From contig JAOXYC010043342.1 of the NCBI GenBank assembly GCA_028565715.1, positions 1-14,847 on the forward strand: 14,847 nt of DNA, read 5' to 3'. The notes beneath the pieces are model-generated. The model worked only from the letters and a program-made list of their open reading frames with translations, searched no databases and was not told where the DNA came from. Origin of the DNA: Phoronis pallida. Its lineage: Eukaryota; Phoronida; Phoronidae. Positions 13,152 through 14,847 of this stretch are shown piece after piece. Every line of letters starts with the position of its first letter. Position 1 is the stretch's first letter. The translations under genes and the position numbers were made by a program.

Positions 13152-14847
13152 CTAGAAAAACAATAAAATACAATGCAGGACTTACTTAATTACTAACAAA
13201 CACCACACCTTATAGAAAGTTTTTTTTTCTGCAAATGAATTTTGCTACATACTTTTCACTTTTTCATGTGCTTGACACTGACATTTTGATGAATTAAAAC
13301 TAAAACATTGTGTATTTATACTTTAGAAACCCTGAAGTCGAGTTATTAATAACTAACTTGCTGAGAGTGCAGTTTTTGAAAGTATGAATAGGCTCACTGT
13401 AAACAATCTTGAAATTATTCACAACTGCCACTGTCTAATATGATGGGAGAATGATGTGGACTATTCATTTATAGGTTTCTTGTTTAAAAATAGAATTGCC
13501 GGAGTGTAATTTTCTTAAGACTTTACAGTTTAGAAAGAAATTCCTTGCCATGCAAACAAGAGTACACCTTTCCAAGGGCTACGTGCACAAAAACACCAGG
13601 TAAAAACCCCCAGTCACAATTAAGGTCTCTATTTTGGTTACAGACATGCTAAGTCCATAGCAAACACTGGGCCTCAATGCTAACACTGGAGATTATGCAA
13701 TATTTCCTTAGTAAGGAAATCAATCAGCTTTAGAAAACAGATCTACAATATTCGGTAAACATCAGGCAATGGGGCTGTAGTGTAACTGACCCATTTGAAT
13801 ATACACGGTTCAAAGAATGTTAAATGCTTGCTCATTTTAAATCAATTTTGTTGATAACAAAATGTTGTTTTGAAAATTGATTAGAACTACACATTGTTTA
13901 TGTACCACTGATTGTAATCTGGTAATTGGTTTCGTAAATTGCAAAATTATAAAGGCTTATAAATTGCACTTTTCCACAACCAAACTACAAAAGCAATGTG
14001 AACACTGAAATTAAAGTTTGTGCAACTTTAAAACAAGGACAAGAAACCCTGCTTAATTGGTTCGCCTTAGGTGGAAAAGGGAAAACAATAGCTTTCAATG
14101 ACAATTAACCCAAATTGGTTAAAATATCATAAAACATTCATTTATCCTCTGCATGATGGCATCACATAATTGCGCATTTGGTGAAACAGAAAGGTACACC
14201 AATAATACCTAATAACAAACAGCTTTTGTTAAAAATAGATAACACTTTGTATTTTCTTTGTAAAGCTCCATGTCAAGCTTTATATTCATGACAAGGCATA
14301 AAATGTTGTCCGACCCTATTCATCTTGGCTTCAGTACTCAAACCATATTTGAAAACATGGGATGATCTATTGAAACCACAAATAGATCAAATCAGGTGTA
14401 CAAATTCCACTCACCATGTAACTAATTGTATAGAATTTCTTGTATAAAAAGGTTAAACAAACATTTTTTTTACAGCCAAACAATAGCACATTAATAGCAC
14501 CTGGATTTTTTTAGGGCAGGAAATATCGATACAGTTTATGAAGACCGACATTATAATATAAGAGCACAGTTGGGTTAAGATTGTTGATCTTTCAATTTAG
14601 AACACTTAAAAACACCTAACAGTATCATGTTCTAATATAATTATGGCTATTTAATTGGAACTGTTCAAACTGGTTAATTAATAACTCACACTTTTGTTTT
14701 TTAAGAAAATATTGTTTTCTTTTGCTGCATAAACCCTTACGGCTCAATATGTTTTAAAACCAACTTGTCGTAACTCAATGGATCAATTTGACAAGCTTAT
14801 CAAAAATCGCACATAATCAAATCATTGATTTTGTTGTGAATCGATTG
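13152..14847 (-). other. Upstream region or first intron, no confident exon
   Basis: This stretch lies 5' of the first recognised exon and should hold the start codon, 5' UTR and promoter, unless they lie beyond the window. I saw no convincing coding segment. Two donors keep the required phase 0: ATG|GTGAGT near 14409-14417, and AAAAGT|GTGAGT at 14684-14690. Neither is supported by recognisable protein. Small structures include a perfect palindrome at 13702-13720 and a short foldback at 13839-13881. Confidence 0.4.

Noticed and set aside
13702-13720. Palindrome ATTTCCTTA-G-TAAGGAAAT
   Set aside because: It is perfect but only 9 bp per arm. In AT-rich DNA it is not enough to claim an operator or promoter element.
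14690-14724. Possible N-terminal exon KENNIFLKNKS with donor GTGAGT
   Set aside because: The segment is A-rich low complexity, the acceptor is poor, and there is no match to a TPC N-terminus. I kept it only as a candidate in the findings.
1-14847. CRISPR array, operon, phage or other prokaryotic system
   Set aside because: There are no spaced identical repeats and no dense ORFs or ribosome-binding sites. The window is spliced eukaryotic DNA.

Overview
This is an AT-rich eukaryotic window, most likely from an invertebrate animal. It has no bacterial-style operons. It holds one intron-rich protein-coding gene, on the minus strand, whose exons span almost the whole window. The introns are about 150 to 1300 bases, have GT..AG ends, and carry many small foldback (MITE-like) elements. 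I cannot name the species or phylum. The style fits a marine invertebrate such as a lophotrochozoan, ambulacrarian or cephalochordate.

The gene encodes a two-pore channel (TPC/TPCN family): an endolysosomal cation channel with two six-helix repeats joined by an EF-hand linker. I assembled 20 exons by hand from position 13151 down to about 386 (or 296). Every junction has a GT donor and an AG acceptor, and the codon phase matches at all 19 introns. The joined frame gives 793 codons, or 822 if the last exon runs to the TAA at 296-298, close to the 750-820 residues usual for TPCs. In transcript order the exons give: an N-terminal helix and the IS1 approach (13151-12570), IS1 to IS6 (11993-7400), the linker with two EF-hand-like loops (7036-6212), IIS1 to IIS6 (5798-2778), and a basic serine-rich C-terminal tail (2459-386). 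The start codon was not found; it should lie in 13152-14847 or beyond the right edge. The 3' end is ambiguous.

The protein differs from vertebrate TPCs in several ways. Its second EF-hand loop looks intact, as in plant TPC1. Filter I reads T-E-N rather than T-A-N. Filter II reads T-S-N rather than V-N-N. The repeat II S4 has lost most of its positive charges. Two glycosylation sequons sit in the repeat I turret.

The introns hold at least eight short inverted-repeat elements. They include two diverged copies of one family with perfect 9-bp target-site duplications (4379-4586 and 9999-10166), a TTAA-bounded element (10445-10631), a GC-rich element with 34-bp terminal repeats (9538-9676) and a near-perfect 35-bp hairpin (12674-12785). 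There is also a degenerate 62-bp-period tandem array (8650-8844) and a CCAAA microsatellite. I found no convincing plus-strand gene, RNA gene, CRISPR or prokaryotic feature.
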